A stretch of DNA of 64,000 nt from positions 868,001-932,000 of the forward strand of contig JBAOKB010000074.1 of assembly GCA_037044905.1 (NCBI GenBank), given 5' to 3'. Origin of the DNA: Hortaea werneckii (taxonomy: Eukaryota; Ascomycota; Dothideomycetes; Mycosphaerellales; Teratosphaeriaceae). Below, piece after piece: positions 1 to 11,050 of the stretch. The position numbers were made by a program, and so were the translations under genes. The notes below the pieces were generated by a model. It saw only the letters and a list, made by a program, of their open reading frames with translations. It was not told the DNA's origin and did not search any database. Numbering within the stretch: position 1 is the first letter of the stretch; the number at the start of each line of letters is the position of its first letter.

Positions 1-75
1 GGTGGTTGAGGGGTTTGCTTGGGAGGGTGACCAGCAGCCGCCGGCGAAGATGTAGGGGTTTTCTTCAGCCGAATT

Positions 76-1406
76 TTAAATCCCGGAACGTTGTTGGACT
101 GCGACGGCGGAGTGGGTTTCCTGTAGGAGCTGGCGGGTGGCGCCCGCGTTGAGTTCGCTGGAGGGTGGCCCGACGCTGCTGTCTGCTTCTGAGGATTCGT
201 CGCCGTCGTCTGCCTCTTCCTTTTCATCTTCGCTGCTTTCTTCCGCGCGACGGGCGGCTTCTCGTTCAAGTCGCTGTCGTCTCTCCCCATCTTTCCACAT
301 CTTGAACTTGTCCACCAGACTTTGCACTTCGGCTATGAAGTAGGCCCGGGGCTTCTCGAATTTCCTCGCCTCGCTGTCAGTGACACCAGTTATGCCCAAG
401 ACTTTCAGCCAATCGTGGCCTAGCAGCCCGTCTAAAAGGCGTTCTAACGAGACTTTCTCGTGCATGGCTCGCTCCTTTTCGATATTGCGAAGCTGTTTCT
501 CTTTCCGTTCGGCTCGCTTGTGGGACTTCTCAAAGTGGTTGTCGTCCAGAGGGTCCTCGGTCCCGGAAGGGAAGCCGGCCATAATCTTGTCCAGGTCCAC
601 GGGCGAGCAACCATTGTACTGCTGAGATGGCTTGCGGTGTGGTGTCGCCGGCATTGTTCTCGACTCATTTGCATTCCCTCCCGCTGCATGGTCAGACCCT
701 GTTCTCGCCTTCGGCGGGCTTGATGCTGCCGAAGAGGTTGTTTCCTTCTTGGCAGCGTCGTCCGTGATGTACAACGCAGTATCCACGGTCAGGAATTCAG
801 CCTCTCTGTCCGTTCCGAACACGACGTCCTCATATTCGGGGAAATAGGTGGCCAGCTCACTCTTCAGCCTCGGTCCTTCATCCTGACTTCTCAGCGTCCG
901 CTTCTCTTCCTTCTTGTTTTCTACCGCCTTGTTTACTGGTTTCGGCTGTGGAGGCAGTCGCTCCGGGCTTTTCACAGTAGGCAGGTCATCTTGCTTGACA
1001 TCGAGCGGTGCTCGGACCCGTTCAGCGTTTCCACCAGTTGTCCGTGTGGTTGTGCGACTGTGACCTTGGTGGGCGGCTTCGTGGTCGCGCCTACGCCAGC
1101 TCCGTTCGGTGATTGGCTGAAGGGCGCGAAATGGGCATCGAGGGTGGTTTGTTTCTGGCGGATGCTCAACTTGCGCTTCTTGGCCGGGCGATCGCTCTCG
1201 TCGAAGCCGTCATCGTCGGTGGAGTTCGGTATCGCGTCATCGTGGTGGTGCGTGTTGGCGGTGGTGTTGTTGTTGGGGGCCGTCGGCGCGACCTTCTTCG
1301 CCGCAGCCGGGCGCGATTTGCTGGCAGGCGTGGAGCTTTGTGGGCGTTTCGCGAATCTGCCTCCTGCTGTCCGGGGAGCGCGAGATGCGCGACTCGACGA
1401 GACCAT
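76..1406 (-). CDS. SAS4-like chromatin protein (SAS acetyltransferase complex subunit 4 domain), two frames
   Basis: Two overlapping reading frames (972-1406 and 76-975) appear to form one protein of about 440 residues; they join at a one-base frame break near 1000-1080, and I found no convincing intron there. The N-terminal part is Ala/Ser/Pro-rich and basic, with KKRKLSIRQKQ followed by QTTLDAHF, which fits the PCNA-binding PIP box (QxxLxxHF). The C-terminal frame has an acidic stretch (YFPEYEDVVFGTD) and a conserved-looking block with LLGHDWLKVLGITGVTDSE and a following basic helix (KFKMWKDGERRQR), which I associate with the fungal SAS4 domain. SAS4 is a subunit of the SAS histone H4 acetyltransferase complex. 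The tail is Glu/Asp-rich and then low complexity. The 3' end is uncertain: an intron could carry the gene past the window edge. Family assignment is from memory of the domain pattern and is moderately sure. Confidence 0.6.
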
Positions 1407-1917
1407 TTCTGGCCGAAGTGTTCATCTCGGGTTGCTTGAGGAATTTTGCGATTCCATTGAGAGGTGCCCGTTGGACGCGTCGCGATTGTTGTGATGACGG
1501 CCGTGCAGCAGGTGGCCCTTGCAAAAGTCCATCTGGAGTCGGCCTGCTTGCTTTCAAGCTTGCTGCCAGTGACAATACACTATCTCTAGATCTTAATATG
1601 TGCTCGATTATTGCAAGCACATGGCCACTGCATTCCTTTGTAGATTACACTGTTCTTTGCTGTTGCATTGACACTTGGCATGGCAGTACAATTACCATCA
1701 GAGCATCTGGGCGCCTTTCTACGATCCTCAGGTCATAAATCATTGTGGAAGAGAGATCGATGGCACCTCGGATGAAGACGATGAATATCATCCGCTGCGT
1801 TCATTTGGTCCCAACTCCAATGCAGGTCACCTGTTGGTGAAGCTACCTATGCCATTATATCTCATGCTGCCGTGACCATTCCCATGCTTGAGCCGCTCGA
1901 AAGCCACACAACTCCAT
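1407..1917. other. Intergenic, 5' flank of the SAS4-like gene
   Basis: About 510 bases between the SAS4-like start and the stop of the Gly-rich gene, both on the minus strand. It should hold the SAS4-like promoter and the terminator side of neither other gene. Small open frames here have no coding character. Confidence 0.5.
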
Positions 1918-2568
1918 CTACGACAGGAACTTGCTAGCTAGGGACATGAGCCCACCGCCAGAGCTTCCGCCGCTGGAGCCACCACCCATCTCGCTCTTCA
2001 TGTACATCTTCAACGCCATCTTCGCCGCATTGGCAATAGCATCCTGCTTCGTGTGACCCTCGGGTACGTTCCCCTGGCTGTTCTGCTGATCGAACAGCTT
2101 ACTCGCCTGGCCCATCGCCATGCCGATGAAAGCATTCTGTCCACCACCGGAGCTCCCACCGGAGCCCGAGTTGAACATCTTCAGCGCCTGCATGGCCGCC
2201 GCACTTCCCATGGAGCCAGACGTGGCCTGTCCGCCGCCACCACCGCCGTAGAAGTTCTGGTGCTGGCGCACAGCATCGTCCTCGTCTACATCCTCCTGTT
2301 GCAGCTCGTTTTGTTTCCCGCTCAGCATGCCGAGGACATTGCTGAACATTCCCTCGTCCGCAGAACTCTCGGCATGTGACGAGGCGTGCTGCTGGGCGCC
2401 GTAGAAGTCGTTGCTGTAGCCACCGCCTCCTCCGCCGTACGAGGTGCCCGAGGAGTTGCCGTATCCGGATCCGTACTGCTGGCCTTCAGAGAAAGCGCCT
2501 TCGGGACGACCGTAGTCGGATTGGTGGCCGTATCCACCACCGCCGCCGTATCCGCCGCCGTAAGACAT
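1918..2568 (-). CDS. Gly-rich beta-flanking-type protein
   Basis: A single uninterrupted frame of about 216 residues if started at the ATG at 2568 (MSYGGGYGGGGG). The open frame extends 43 codons upstream, but that part lacks the low-complexity character of the protein, so the internal ATG is preferred. The first half is Gly/Tyr/Ser/Gln-rich. The second half has a conserved-looking helical core: MFSNVLGMLSGKQNEL, then MQALKMFNSGSG, then NAFIGMAMGQASKLFDQQN and KQDAIANAAKMALKMYMKSE, ending in LMSLASKFLS. This pattern resembles fungal proteins annotated as beta-flanking protein, whose biochemical role is not established. No signal peptide or membrane segment is seen. Confidence 0.72.
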   Translation of the reverse strand: MSYGGGYGGGGGYGHQSDYGRPEGAFSEGQQYGSGYGNSSGTSYGGGGGGYSNDFYGAQQHASSHAESSADEGMFSNVLGMLSGKQNELQQEDVDEDDAVRQHQNFYGGGGGGQATSGSMGSAAAMQALKMFNSGSGGSSGGGQNAFIGMAMGQASKLFDQQNSQGNVPEGHTKQDAIANAAKMALKMYMKSEMGGGSSGGSSGGGLMSLASKFLS

Positions 2569-3126
2569 TTTAGTCGCTTGGAGATTTTCTGAGTCACAGG
2601 TCAGACCAGCTTCATAGCAATGGAAAGACATGTGTTGGAGCTGCTGGAGTGATACAGCTTGTGCAAGCACATATTTGTACTGCTGCAAAGCTGACACGTC
2701 ACCTTAGAAGTTTTTGGAGTAACTGCAGAAGAACATTTGGGAACTTCCTTTGCGACTGGACTATGTTTTGCTTTTAGGCTCCTATTTATTCTGGACTTTA
2801 CCTTTAGTGCCTGGCTGACGTGTAGGCGTGTTTGTGGTGTGTTTCGAATGAGCCCCGCGAGACGTCATTGGCGGGGCAGCAGCAAGCCACTTGGGTGCCA
2901 CATGCATGTGAAGAGCGCGTGAGGCGGCACGCGAGAAGCAGTGGAAAACCTGCTTTTGGAACTCTGTCGATTTCTTCCAATGTTCATATTCACTTGGTGT
3001 TGACTAACTCTCTTCACTCTCAAACTGAAGGTAGTCATTACTTTCCAAGAAGAAGATCCACTCAAACCCCTCCTTAACTCCCCTAAGCAACACATTGATC
3101 AATCTATCAGTTGCAACACCTCAATA
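2569..3126. promoter_or_regulatory. Divergent intergenic region
   Basis: About 560 bases separating two divergent genes, so it should contain both promoters. The last 70 bases before the plus-strand ATG are C/A/T-rich and G-poor, as is common in fungal 5' leaders. No specific site is claimed. Confidence 0.4.
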
Positions 3127-3601
3127 ATGGCTTCCACAAGCACCTACGTCCTCGCCACCTTCATCTTCCTCCTCGCTGCAATCGGCGGCTACGTCTATCT
3201 GTAAATCACTCCCACCCTCTTCCCTTCCAAACAACCGCCACTCCCAATCGTCCAAACCCAACTAACCCTCGTGCTCTAGTTTCGGCATCCCCAAGGAAGT
3301 CAAACGCGAAATGGAAGAGCAGGCCCTCAAGACCATGGGCGAGAACAAGGCCTCCTTCATGATGAAGGACGCTATCGGCAAGGTCCCGGATTCCGACCAG
3401 CAGGATGTCAAGGAGCTCAAGAAGGGTCTGAGTAATGCTTCTGGAGGCGTGTTGCAGAATCCGGCTGGGAAGGCGGTAAGTTTGAAATCATGGAGTGGAC
3501 TTCCTACGTGAATTCTGGACATTGGGAGACGGTGGGCTGATTGAAGAGTGTAGGCTGGCGATGTTGCTGATGATGCCGCCGCACCTTTGACTGGTCGTTG
3601 A
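3127..3601 (+). CDS. Small single-pass membrane protein, three exons (105 aa)
   Basis: Exons at 3127-3200, 3280-3475 and 3554-3601 join to 318 nt, 105 residues plus stop. Intron 1 is GTAAAT..CTAG with branch point ACTAAC at 3261; intron 2 is GTAAGT..GTAG. Exon 1 encodes an N-terminal hydrophobic helix (YVLATFIFLLAAIGGYVYL). The rest is soluble and helical: FGIPKEVKREMEEQALKTMG, then DSDQQDVKELKKGLSNASGG, ending in DDAAAPLTGR. The clean splice signals and codon-like sequence argue for a real gene. I recall similar short proteins in other filamentous ascomycetes but know no function. It is probably a membrane-anchored protein with its C-terminal part on one side of the membrane. Confidence 0.82.
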
Positions 3602-4373
3602 GTCCCGACTAACGGAGGCTCATTTGCCATATTACCTGAAAGGTGCAAAGGTGTTGCACGTGCTTGCTTCCAACGTGCTCTTGCCGTTTGACGGCTGATT
3701 TCGGTATCCTAAGCTGGGATTGCTGGGTGTTAAGGGTGGGTTAGCTGACTACCTGAAAGGCTGTCGGCCTGGAGTCATGATCACGACGGACGAATCATGA
3801 AAATGTATACTAGTATCACGTTTCAATGAATCGATGAGAATGGACGTCAAGTCTCAAAGTGCAAGAAAAACCACTTCCTTAACTACAAATTGCTTGGTCG
3901 CAATAATAGACGTATGGAGTTGTAGACTGACGTTGTCTGCTTCAGGCTGGGAAAGCCAAAAGCTTTGTCCCTTAAATATAGAGTCATAAGTTCTCAAACG
4001 TAAAAAGTCCTGATGCCAGTGGAGAGTTTGAGCCGCATGGAAGTTTCGTATTCTTACTTTGGCTGGTCAACCACTGACCCACCCATGTTTGTGCGATGCC
4101 CTGTTGTAGAACGCAAACCCCGCCTTAACGCAAACCCCGCCTTCGTCACTCTGAACTCAAACGCTTTGGAGGGGCAATTCAAACCCAACTACATGTATTG
4201 ATAAGCGAACCCTTAGGGCTCGGGACCTCTGCTATAATATATAACAACCGATGTCCATCCCTTTCCTTCAGTTTCTTCTGTTAAACAACCAGAAAAATCC
4301 AAACCATTCCTTAACAACAACAGCAAGGACAAAGCCCGCGGCCACTGCACATTCCGCAAATCACCATTCCAAA
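3602..4373. other. Intergenic region between two plus-strand genes
   Basis: About 770 bases, AT-richer than the flanking genes, holding the 3' end of the small membrane protein gene and the promoter of the HchA-type gene. Apart from the 17-bp tandem duplication at 4110-4143 nothing else was recognised. Confidence 0.4.
4110..4143. repeat. Perfect 17-bp tandem duplication
   Basis: The 17-mer AACGCAAACCCCGCCTT occurs twice head to tail, at 4110-4126 and 4127-4143, in the promoter region about 230 bases upstream of the HchA-type start codon. It could be a duplicated factor site or a simple slippage event. Confidence 0.85.
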
Positions 4374-5266
4374 ATGCCACCATCAGACCGAGACCCGATT
4401 GTCGACCAGGCGGAAGCCAACGCCTTCTTCCCATCGCCCTTCTCTCTAACCCAATACGTCACCTCCAAAACCGACTTCGACGGCGCCAACTACCCCAACA
4501 AATACACAGGCGGCAAATGGCGCATCCTCGTCATCGCCACCCAGAACGCTACCTGCAAATGGAAGACGGCTCGTTCTTCTCCACGGGCAACCACCCCGTC
4601 GAGATGCTCCTGCCAATGCTCCACCTCGATGCCGCCGGCTTCGACATCGACATCGCCACCATCTCCGGCCAGCCCGTAAAACTGGAAATGTGGGCTTTCC
4701 CCAAAGAAGACGCTGCGGTCAAGGGCATCTATGAGAAGTACCTGCCCAAGATCCGGAACCCCTTCCCGCTCGAGCAAGTCTGGAAGGGAGTCTTCCGGGA
4801 AGGCTTCACGGCCCAGACGCCTTACCTCGGGCGTCTTTGTCCCGGAGGTCATGGCGCTCTGAATGGAATCCCGTTCTCGGCGACCGTGGGCAAGATCTTG
4901 CGGTGGGCGCACGCAAACGGACGGTTCCTGATCACGCTCTGTCACGGTCCCGTGTGTATGCTTGCAGCTAACCTGGAGAAACCGGCCGGGGAGAAGTTCA
5001 TCTACGAGGGCATAAGATTGATGTTTTCCCTGACTCGCTTGATAAGGGGCCTAATGTCGATATTGGGTATATTCCGGGGCAAGATGCAGTGGTTTGTGGG
5101 AGAGGAGCTGAAGAAGTTGGGGGTTGGGCTGTTGAATGAGGGGATCACGGGTGCGACGCATCAGGATCGGTTGGTGTTGACGGGGGATTCGCCGTTGGCG
5201 TCGAATAATTTGGGCAAGTTGGCTGCGGAGAAGTTGTTGGAGGAGGCGAAGAAGAGGGATGGATAG
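4374..5266 (+). CDS. HchA/Hsp31-type DJ-1/PfpI family protein (glyoxalase III-like), with indels
   Basis: The protein of about 297 residues follows the bacterial HchA pattern closely: an N-terminal FFPSPFSLTQYV block, ERYLQMEDGSFFSTGNHP, ISGQPVKLEMWAFP, PGGHGALNG, LITLCHGP, GKMQWFVGEELKKLGV and TGDSPLASN. The residues known to matter in HchA are visible: His and Glu of GNHPVE and His of PGGHG (metal site), and Cys-His of LCHGP (nucleophile). Family members act as glutathione-independent glyoxalase and chaperone or deglycase. The frame breaks near 4540, and compensating pairs of one-base indels occur near 4830-4850 and 5005-5085, mostly in G or C runs. Conserved sequence resumes exactly after each, so sequencing error is more likely than decay. 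The start at 4374 fits the family N-terminus. Confidence 0.86.
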
Positions 5267-5577
5267 AACGTTTGTTTATCTATAGGTTGCATTGTTTGTA
5301 TTGAAATCAAGTCTTCGTTTCTGCTCTACCATTCCTGGAACCTCTGCTCCTTGCAACAAAGCTTTCCAATGTATCTGAAGTCTTGTCTATTGTTCTGCAG
5401 GTACTGAAATATGATCCCCATGGGCTCAAGTGATAACAAGTATTATCTGATCCATGATGTCGCTCAACACTCTACTACTTGCACCACAATTACTCAGCAT
5501 GGTCAAGGGCCCCTTCCTTTCCCCACCCGAAAAACATCTCAATAGCGACCCTTGAAGGAGCCTTTAACCATATCCAC
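5267..5577. other. Convergent intergenic region
   Basis: About 310 bases between two convergent genes; it should hold both 3' ends. No motif recognised. Confidence 0.4.
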
Positions 5578-6081
5578 TTATGACGGATTCATAATACCCT
5601 TTGACTCATCCAGAATCCGAATCTTCGGTTGAAGCGGCGACGGGCCTGGATTCAGTACGATCTCCACCCTACAAAACATCCATTCCCTCTGCGCAACCTC
5701 CTCCGGGACTCCTCTAGGCGGCTTGAACACCACAATAGAATGATAGCATTCAGCAAACACATGCCGCAGAGCCCTCACGCAATCATCACCAATCCGGTTT
5801 CGAAACACCCCAAAAACGTCTTCGAGCAAGTCGAAATGTCTGAATTTGATGGTGAAGGTGTTGAGGGCGTAGAAGAGCTGCAGCGTCTCGGTGCGCAGGG
5901 CTTTGCAGGTTGCGGTTAGTGCGAGGGGGTGGGCTTGCTGGTTCTCGTTGCGCAGGACTTTGTCGTCGAAGAGGATGTTGCCGATGTAAATTATGTTGAA
6001 GCCTTCGGGGGAGTAGAGCACGAGGTGGTAGATCTCGTTGCGGAGCTCGGCTGAGAGCTTGGTGAGGGGCGAATTGTCCAT
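5578..6081 (-). CDS. 2EXR/F-box-like domain protein
   Basis: Single exon, 167 residues. The N-terminus LTKLSAELRNEIYHLVLYSPEG matches the short L-x-x-ELRN-x-IY motif of the fungal 2EXR/F-box-like family, which is expanded in filamentous fungi and mostly uncharacterised. It continues with HPLALTATCKALRTETLQLFY, typical for these proteins (a conserved Cys before R-x-E). No transmembrane segment or catalytic motif is visible. Such proteins may act as substrate adaptors, but this is not shown. Confidence 0.65.
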   Translation of the reverse strand: MDNSPLTKLSAELRNEIYHLVLYSPEGFNIIYIGNILFDDKVLRNENQQAHPLALTATCKALRTETLQLFYALNTFTIKFRHFDLLEDVFGVFRNRIGDDCVRALRHVFAECYHSIVVFKPPRGVPEEVAQREWMFCRVEIVLNPGPSPLQPKIRILDESKGIMNPS

Positions 6082-6383
6082 CTTGATTTATGCAACTGGT
6101 GGGTTGTGCTGGACGGAAGGTTGTGTTTGTGCGAAAGGGAGGGGCAATTACTGGATGATTAGTAGTCAGTGGTATTCTAGGATGATGTTTCAAGCTGAAT
6201 CTTGCGCTCGAGATCGTTTTGTTTTGGACAGGAAAGCGGAGACTACAAACGGACTAGTGCCAAATCGCACCTTCCCTTTTTGACAGCAGGTAAAACGAGG
6301 TTGAATTCATCGTCATGTGATCTGCCTCGCGTCTATAATTTCGGATACTCGTAAACTCACACCGTATCAGAGGTCTCAGACTC

Positions 6384-7281
6384 TCATCTATGCATCTTCT
6401 CCAGCACATCTCGATGAGCCGCCCTCTCCTTCTCCGCCTCGCTCAAGGGCTGTATACTCCTGAGATCACCCACAACATCCTTCGCCTTGCCAAAATATAC
6501 CTCCTGCAGTAGATTCCTCATCCGTGTCTCCATGTCCTCCACCATTCTGCCGATATTCACTACATGCTGCTGCTCGACCTCGGAATCCCGGAACCCGCTC
6601 AAGGACAGATCCGCCTGTGCCTGGCGCGTCAAGTTGCCTGCTAGATCAAGACTATCCACCGACTGCGACGACAGTCCCAGGTCAAGGATCACTGTCGAGG
6701 TAAGCTTATAATGCGCCGACCGCTTCGTCGTCGCCTCGTTGACTTCCAACACATGTATACTATCCCAACCACCCTTCCCCGCACTCGTCCCCGCACTCGC
6801 CGTCTTCTTGAACAGCACCACGCCCGCGAACCCGTCGTCCAGCGCCCACAGGTACGCCGAGCTGGTCCCGCCTTCGTAGTACAGCTCGCGGTAGACGTCG
6901 ACGGCGGCGTTGAGGTTCTCTTCCATGCGGCGCACGCGGCCGCCGGGGATCAGCTCCGCCGCATCTTCCGGGTCTATCGGCGGCTCGAAGGCGTTGGACC
7001 ACGGACTCCGGTACGAGGAGCCGTCGCGGTTGTAGTCGCAGCAGAGGTAGTCGCGGCCGGTCTGGCTGCAGCGTTTGACGGTCAGGGCCACGTCGACGGA
7101 GGAGAGGAGGTCTTCTTCGAGGTCTGGGCGTAGGGAGATGATGCCGTTGAGGTTCGAGGCGGTCTTGGATGGGGGCAGACGGCGGAGGAGGTCGCTGAGG
7201 GGTGCATTTGGTTAGTTGTCTTCAGCTTCAGCGGTAGGTATACGTAGTGACTTACAGAGCTGCATCAAATGGGTCGGCCAT
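6384..7281 (-). CDS. CAP2: F-actin capping protein subunit beta
   Basis: Two exons: 7256-7281 (26 nt) and 6384-7194, joined by an intron with GTAAGT donor, CTAAC branch point and CAG acceptor. The product is 278 residues, the usual length for CapZ beta. The N-terminus is MADPFDAAL then DLLRRLPPSK, followed by TVKRCSQTGRDYLCCDYNRD and SYRSPWSN, the family hallmark, and WALDDGFAGVVLFKK. The C-terminal amphipathic helix ends in REKERAAHRDVLEKMHR-like sequence. The protein pairs with CAP1 and caps barbed ends of actin filaments, as in actin patches. The frame is intact. Confidence 0.96.
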
Positions 7282-7840
7282 GATTGTTTAGTATTTTCGA
7301 GAGTGTGTATGTCTTCAAGGTGAACGTGTGGGGATTCAATGGCTGAATGGAGATGGACGGTGAAGTTGAAGCGGTGCCTGGAACGACGTGGGGCAGCAGC
7401 CAGCCAGAGAGCCCAAGCTTCCACCGCCCGTGTCATCGAATCGCCCTTGTACTTCCTAGGCTTCTGGAATTGTAAATCTGATGTGCATGCTTTAAGTTGT
7501 ACTATTGTTTGATACCTAGGTACATTCAGAACACTGGACCGATCAAAGTACCGAGCTATATTTGCACTCAATGCCATTCATCCAGGGCGATGTACCCATC
7601 CATACCGTGTCAGGCGTCGACAATCTTCCATGACAACGTGAATCGTTCTGAAATCCCCAAGCGGTGTGCACGCCGAACAATATGTTTAGCTACCAGCAGC
7701 CATATGTCGCAACGAAGGTTCAGGCAATATACACATTGTTCATACAGGCACGGGATATCTAACCCTTTCTTCCTCAGAGACCCCTCAAAAGAATATCAAG
7801 AAAACGCCATAAGCTATGCAGAAAAGCACTTTTCACCCAC
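7282..7840. other. Intergenic region upstream of CAP2 and downstream of KRE33
   Basis: About 560 bases holding the CAP2 promoter (minus strand) and the 3' end of the KRE33/NAT10 gene. A palindrome-like TACCTAGGTA lies at 7513-7522. Long open frames here are chance. Confidence 0.4.
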
Positions 7841-10800
7841 TCAAGCCTTACCCTTCTTCGCCTTCTTGCTCTTCTTCCCACTCACATTCTCCGCCTCCTT
7901 CTGCGCCTCCGCCAGCGCTTCTCCCGCCTTTCTCTTCCCCTTTCTCGCCATCCTTCCCACTCTTCACGCTAAACGTCGACCTTCCCTTGCCCTCCCGTAC
8001 AGCCTTCTCCGCCTCTTCCCACCCGGCATCACCGTTCGCAATCGCGTACTTCTCAAGCGGCAACTCATCAATCATCCTCCTCTGCCTAGCGCGCTCCTCC
8101 GCATCAAACTCCTCCCCACCTTCCTCCAGCTCCGCCGCCAGATCCCTCCCCACCGTCTCCATATCCACCTCATTCCATTCACATCCTCCCACTCTTCTTC
8201 CCGCCTTCCACAGAAGGCATCTCCTGCACAATCGCCCCTTCCTGCAAACCACGGAAATGCATCGCCACCTTGCGAATCACCTTAACAAACATGGCCAACA
8301 ACTGACTCATCGCAATCCCCAACTCCTTCTCCAAATCATCCAGCACCTTCCTCTGCAAACCCACTCCGCACAACAAGGCCTGCTGAACCCCAGACAACCG
8401 GATCCCATTCTCATTCCTAATCCTGCCCCCAAAATACAACTCCGCGATCGCGGGCAGCAAGTCGAGAATCACATGATAATCCAACATATTATCCGCATAC
8501 GAATCCAACCTCTTCAATCAAACGGACTGAAACACTCATCTAATCCCTTCTTATCCAACGCCCGCGTCTGCTCGGCCGCCTCCAACAACGAAAGCCCCTG
8601 CGAAGCACTCTCGTCGATGGCCAGCGCCTGCACTGCCCCAAAAGCCCGGAACTGATACCCCAACAGCGCGCGGAAGCGGCGGTGGAAATCCTTCGCGAAA
8701 GCCCCCAGCCAGCCCGGATCGCTGCCGGAACTCGCCAGCGTGCGCAGCATGACGGCGGTATGTTCGCCTGTGAGCTCGTTGGCCGTCTGGCGCAGGTACA
8801 CGGGCACGTAGCCCGCGCGTTTCCAGAACTTGTGAAGGGGTTGGGTCAGGCCGTAGCTGACGCCGAGGTAGTCGAGGGGGTGGGGCCGGCGTTCGGAGAG
8901 GCGCGCGAATAACGGGGGCATGGTGCGGATATCCCGGATTTGCACGTTGTCCTGCAGAAGCGAGGCGGACTCGAGCTCGGCGTCCGTGACGCGCACCATT
9001 TCTTTCTCGTGTGATGAGTGGCGTTGTTCTCGCCTCCTTCGGACAGCGAGATGTGCTTCCCCTCGTAAAACTCCGTCAGCAGCTCCAACGCCCGCGATCC
9101 GTACCCCATGTTCCCGTAATCCGGGTTCGTGGCGATGCGCACCACGCGGGCGCCGCTGAGCCCGCGAATTCCTCGTCCAGGAACTGCGTGCTGACGACCC
9201 AGGGGATCAAGTCGCCTCCTTCCCGCTTGCCGCGACTGAGCGACCGCATGACCGATTCCCGGCTTATTTGCCCTTCGAGCGCGACTTGGACCACGCAGAG
9301 GATCTCCGGGAGTCGGTTCGCGCCTTCCGGGACGGGCGGCACGAGCACGAAGAGTTGGTGCGCTGGCGCGTCGGACATGAGTTGCAGGTCGTTGGGCGAG
9401 TTCTTGTAGTGGCTCGCTACGTACAGCGCCATCATGTTCTGCAGGAATTTCTCGCTGACCGGGTGGAAGGAGAAGAGGGTGTCGCGGTTTACTTGCAGGA
9501 GTTGGCATTGCGAGGGATGGGGTGTGCCGTGGATGGAGCTCGAGCGGGGCAAGGTTGCGTCGAGGCAGAGGAGCCGGTTCATCCATTTCTCGACCGGGTC
9601 GTTCGGCGCGTATCGGATTGGTTCGGAGAGGGTGATTTCGCGGAGGGAGCGGGTGGACATGGCGTTGGAGGCGCCGTCAGAGGTTTTGTCGGTGGAGGAG
9701 CGGTTGGTTATTTGTTGATCGGAGTCGGATTTCTTGCCGCCTCGGGACTGTTCGCGGAGTTGCTGGATCAGTTTGAGGGAGAGTGAGCGCCCAGTGCCTT
9801 CGTACCCGTTGATGGTGGAGGCCATGAAGACGAGGTAGGGACCCATCAGTTTCCGTACGAGAGGCAGAGGGATCGCAGCTGCTTCATCGATGACCAAAAG
9901 TTCGGCCTGGCCGAGGGTGTAGGCGTCTTGTGGTTGGATGTATTGGATCGTCTGTCTGTGCTGTCTGTGTACATTCACGCGGACGATAGCCTTGTTGAAG
10001 TCTGGGTTGGTGGATTGGATGATGGTGTAGTCCACGTGGTCAAGGTAGCCGAGGGCATCGAATCCCTTGAAGACGAATTCGAAAAGCGTCTTCAAGTTCT
10101 CAGGGGACGGCGACGTGATGAAAATATTGCTGTAGCCATGTGCGATGGCGGCGGCGATTGCCACTCCGAGCGCTGCTGACTTACCTCGTCCTCGAGACGC
10201 GGTGAGGGCGACAGTGCTCGCCAATGTCTTTTCTGAGATAGCTTCCACGAATGTGAGGAAGAGCTTTCGCCTGGTCGGTGGTTCGGGCAAGCTGGACGAG
10301 AGAGCCGACAGGTTGAGTATCGGCCAAACTCTCCTTGATTCCTTCTAATTCCTTTTGGCTCGGCGTCTTTCCCTCGTCGTCCTCGCTTGGCTTCTTCTCA
10401 ATCACGTTCTTGCCACCGGAGATGGGCAGGACGTTCATCTCATCGTCGATCACGAGACAGCTCTCGCAGCTACCCAAACTTAAAATAAAGCGCTCATTGA
10501 ACCTCGCGACCACATCGTCGTGAGCTTCCGTCCTGTAGCGGGAATGGATGTCCATGGATAGTGTGTAGAGCTGCTTCAAGCTGTTCATGCCCTTCAGCAG
10601 CAGAATGACAATACCGCCACCCTCTACCGTCTCCATGGTCCGGGCGAGCAAATTGGGAGTGATGGCTTCGAAATCCTGGAGAATACACATGCCGTATGTG
10701 TTTCCCAGGATGCGATCCGTCTCCTTGTAATATACATAGCGAATATTCTGGGTGCTGACGAACAGCTCAAAGGGATCGTCGGCATCGACATCACGGGTGC

Positions 10801-11050
10801 CGCGCTTGATCTCCTTCTTGATCTTCTGCTCGCGCTTCTTGCGGTGGGAGGTGAAGCCGAGCAGCTTGTTCTTGTAGGCCCATAGCACGGACTTGTTCAG
10901 TTTGATGTCGAGGTTGAGGAGGATATGGTAGAGGTTGACGATGACGTCCTTCTGGCGATCACCGACGACGACGAAGAAGGAACGGTGCTTGGCGGCGGTG
11001 TTGTTGCGGATGAGGGCGGGGATGCGCGAGTCGATGGCTTTCTTGGGCAT
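7841..11050 (-). CDS. KRE33: RNA cytidine acetyltransferase (KRE33/NAT10), several frameshifts
   Basis: The span of about 1070 codons matches the family length. Start at 11050 gives MPKKAIDSRIPALIRNN. In order: N-terminal TmcA-like domain (FFVVVGDRQKDVIVNLYHIL), P-loop helicase-like domain with Walker A GRGRGKSAALG and VIDEAAAIPLPLVRKLMGP, a GNAT domain (RIATNPDYGNMGYGSRALELL split by the break), then the RNA-binding C-terminal part and a Lys-rich tail (KKSKKAKKGKA) stopping at 7841. The enzyme makes ac4C in 18S rRNA and tRNA and is a nucleolar 90S pre-ribosome factor. One-base frame breaks sit near 10268, 9165, 9005, 8515, 8200 and 7945; conserved sequence continues in another frame each time. 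It is divergent from the GT90 gene across 555 bases. Confidence 0.95.

Noticed and set aside
4374..5266. HchA-type gene as pseudogene
   Set aside because: Every break is a single base, compensated nearby, with all active-site motifs intact; the same pattern affects essential genes.
7497..8655. Ser/Pro-rich plus-strand frames of 262 and 279 codons
   Set aside because: Antisense shadows of the KRE33 C-terminal coding region.
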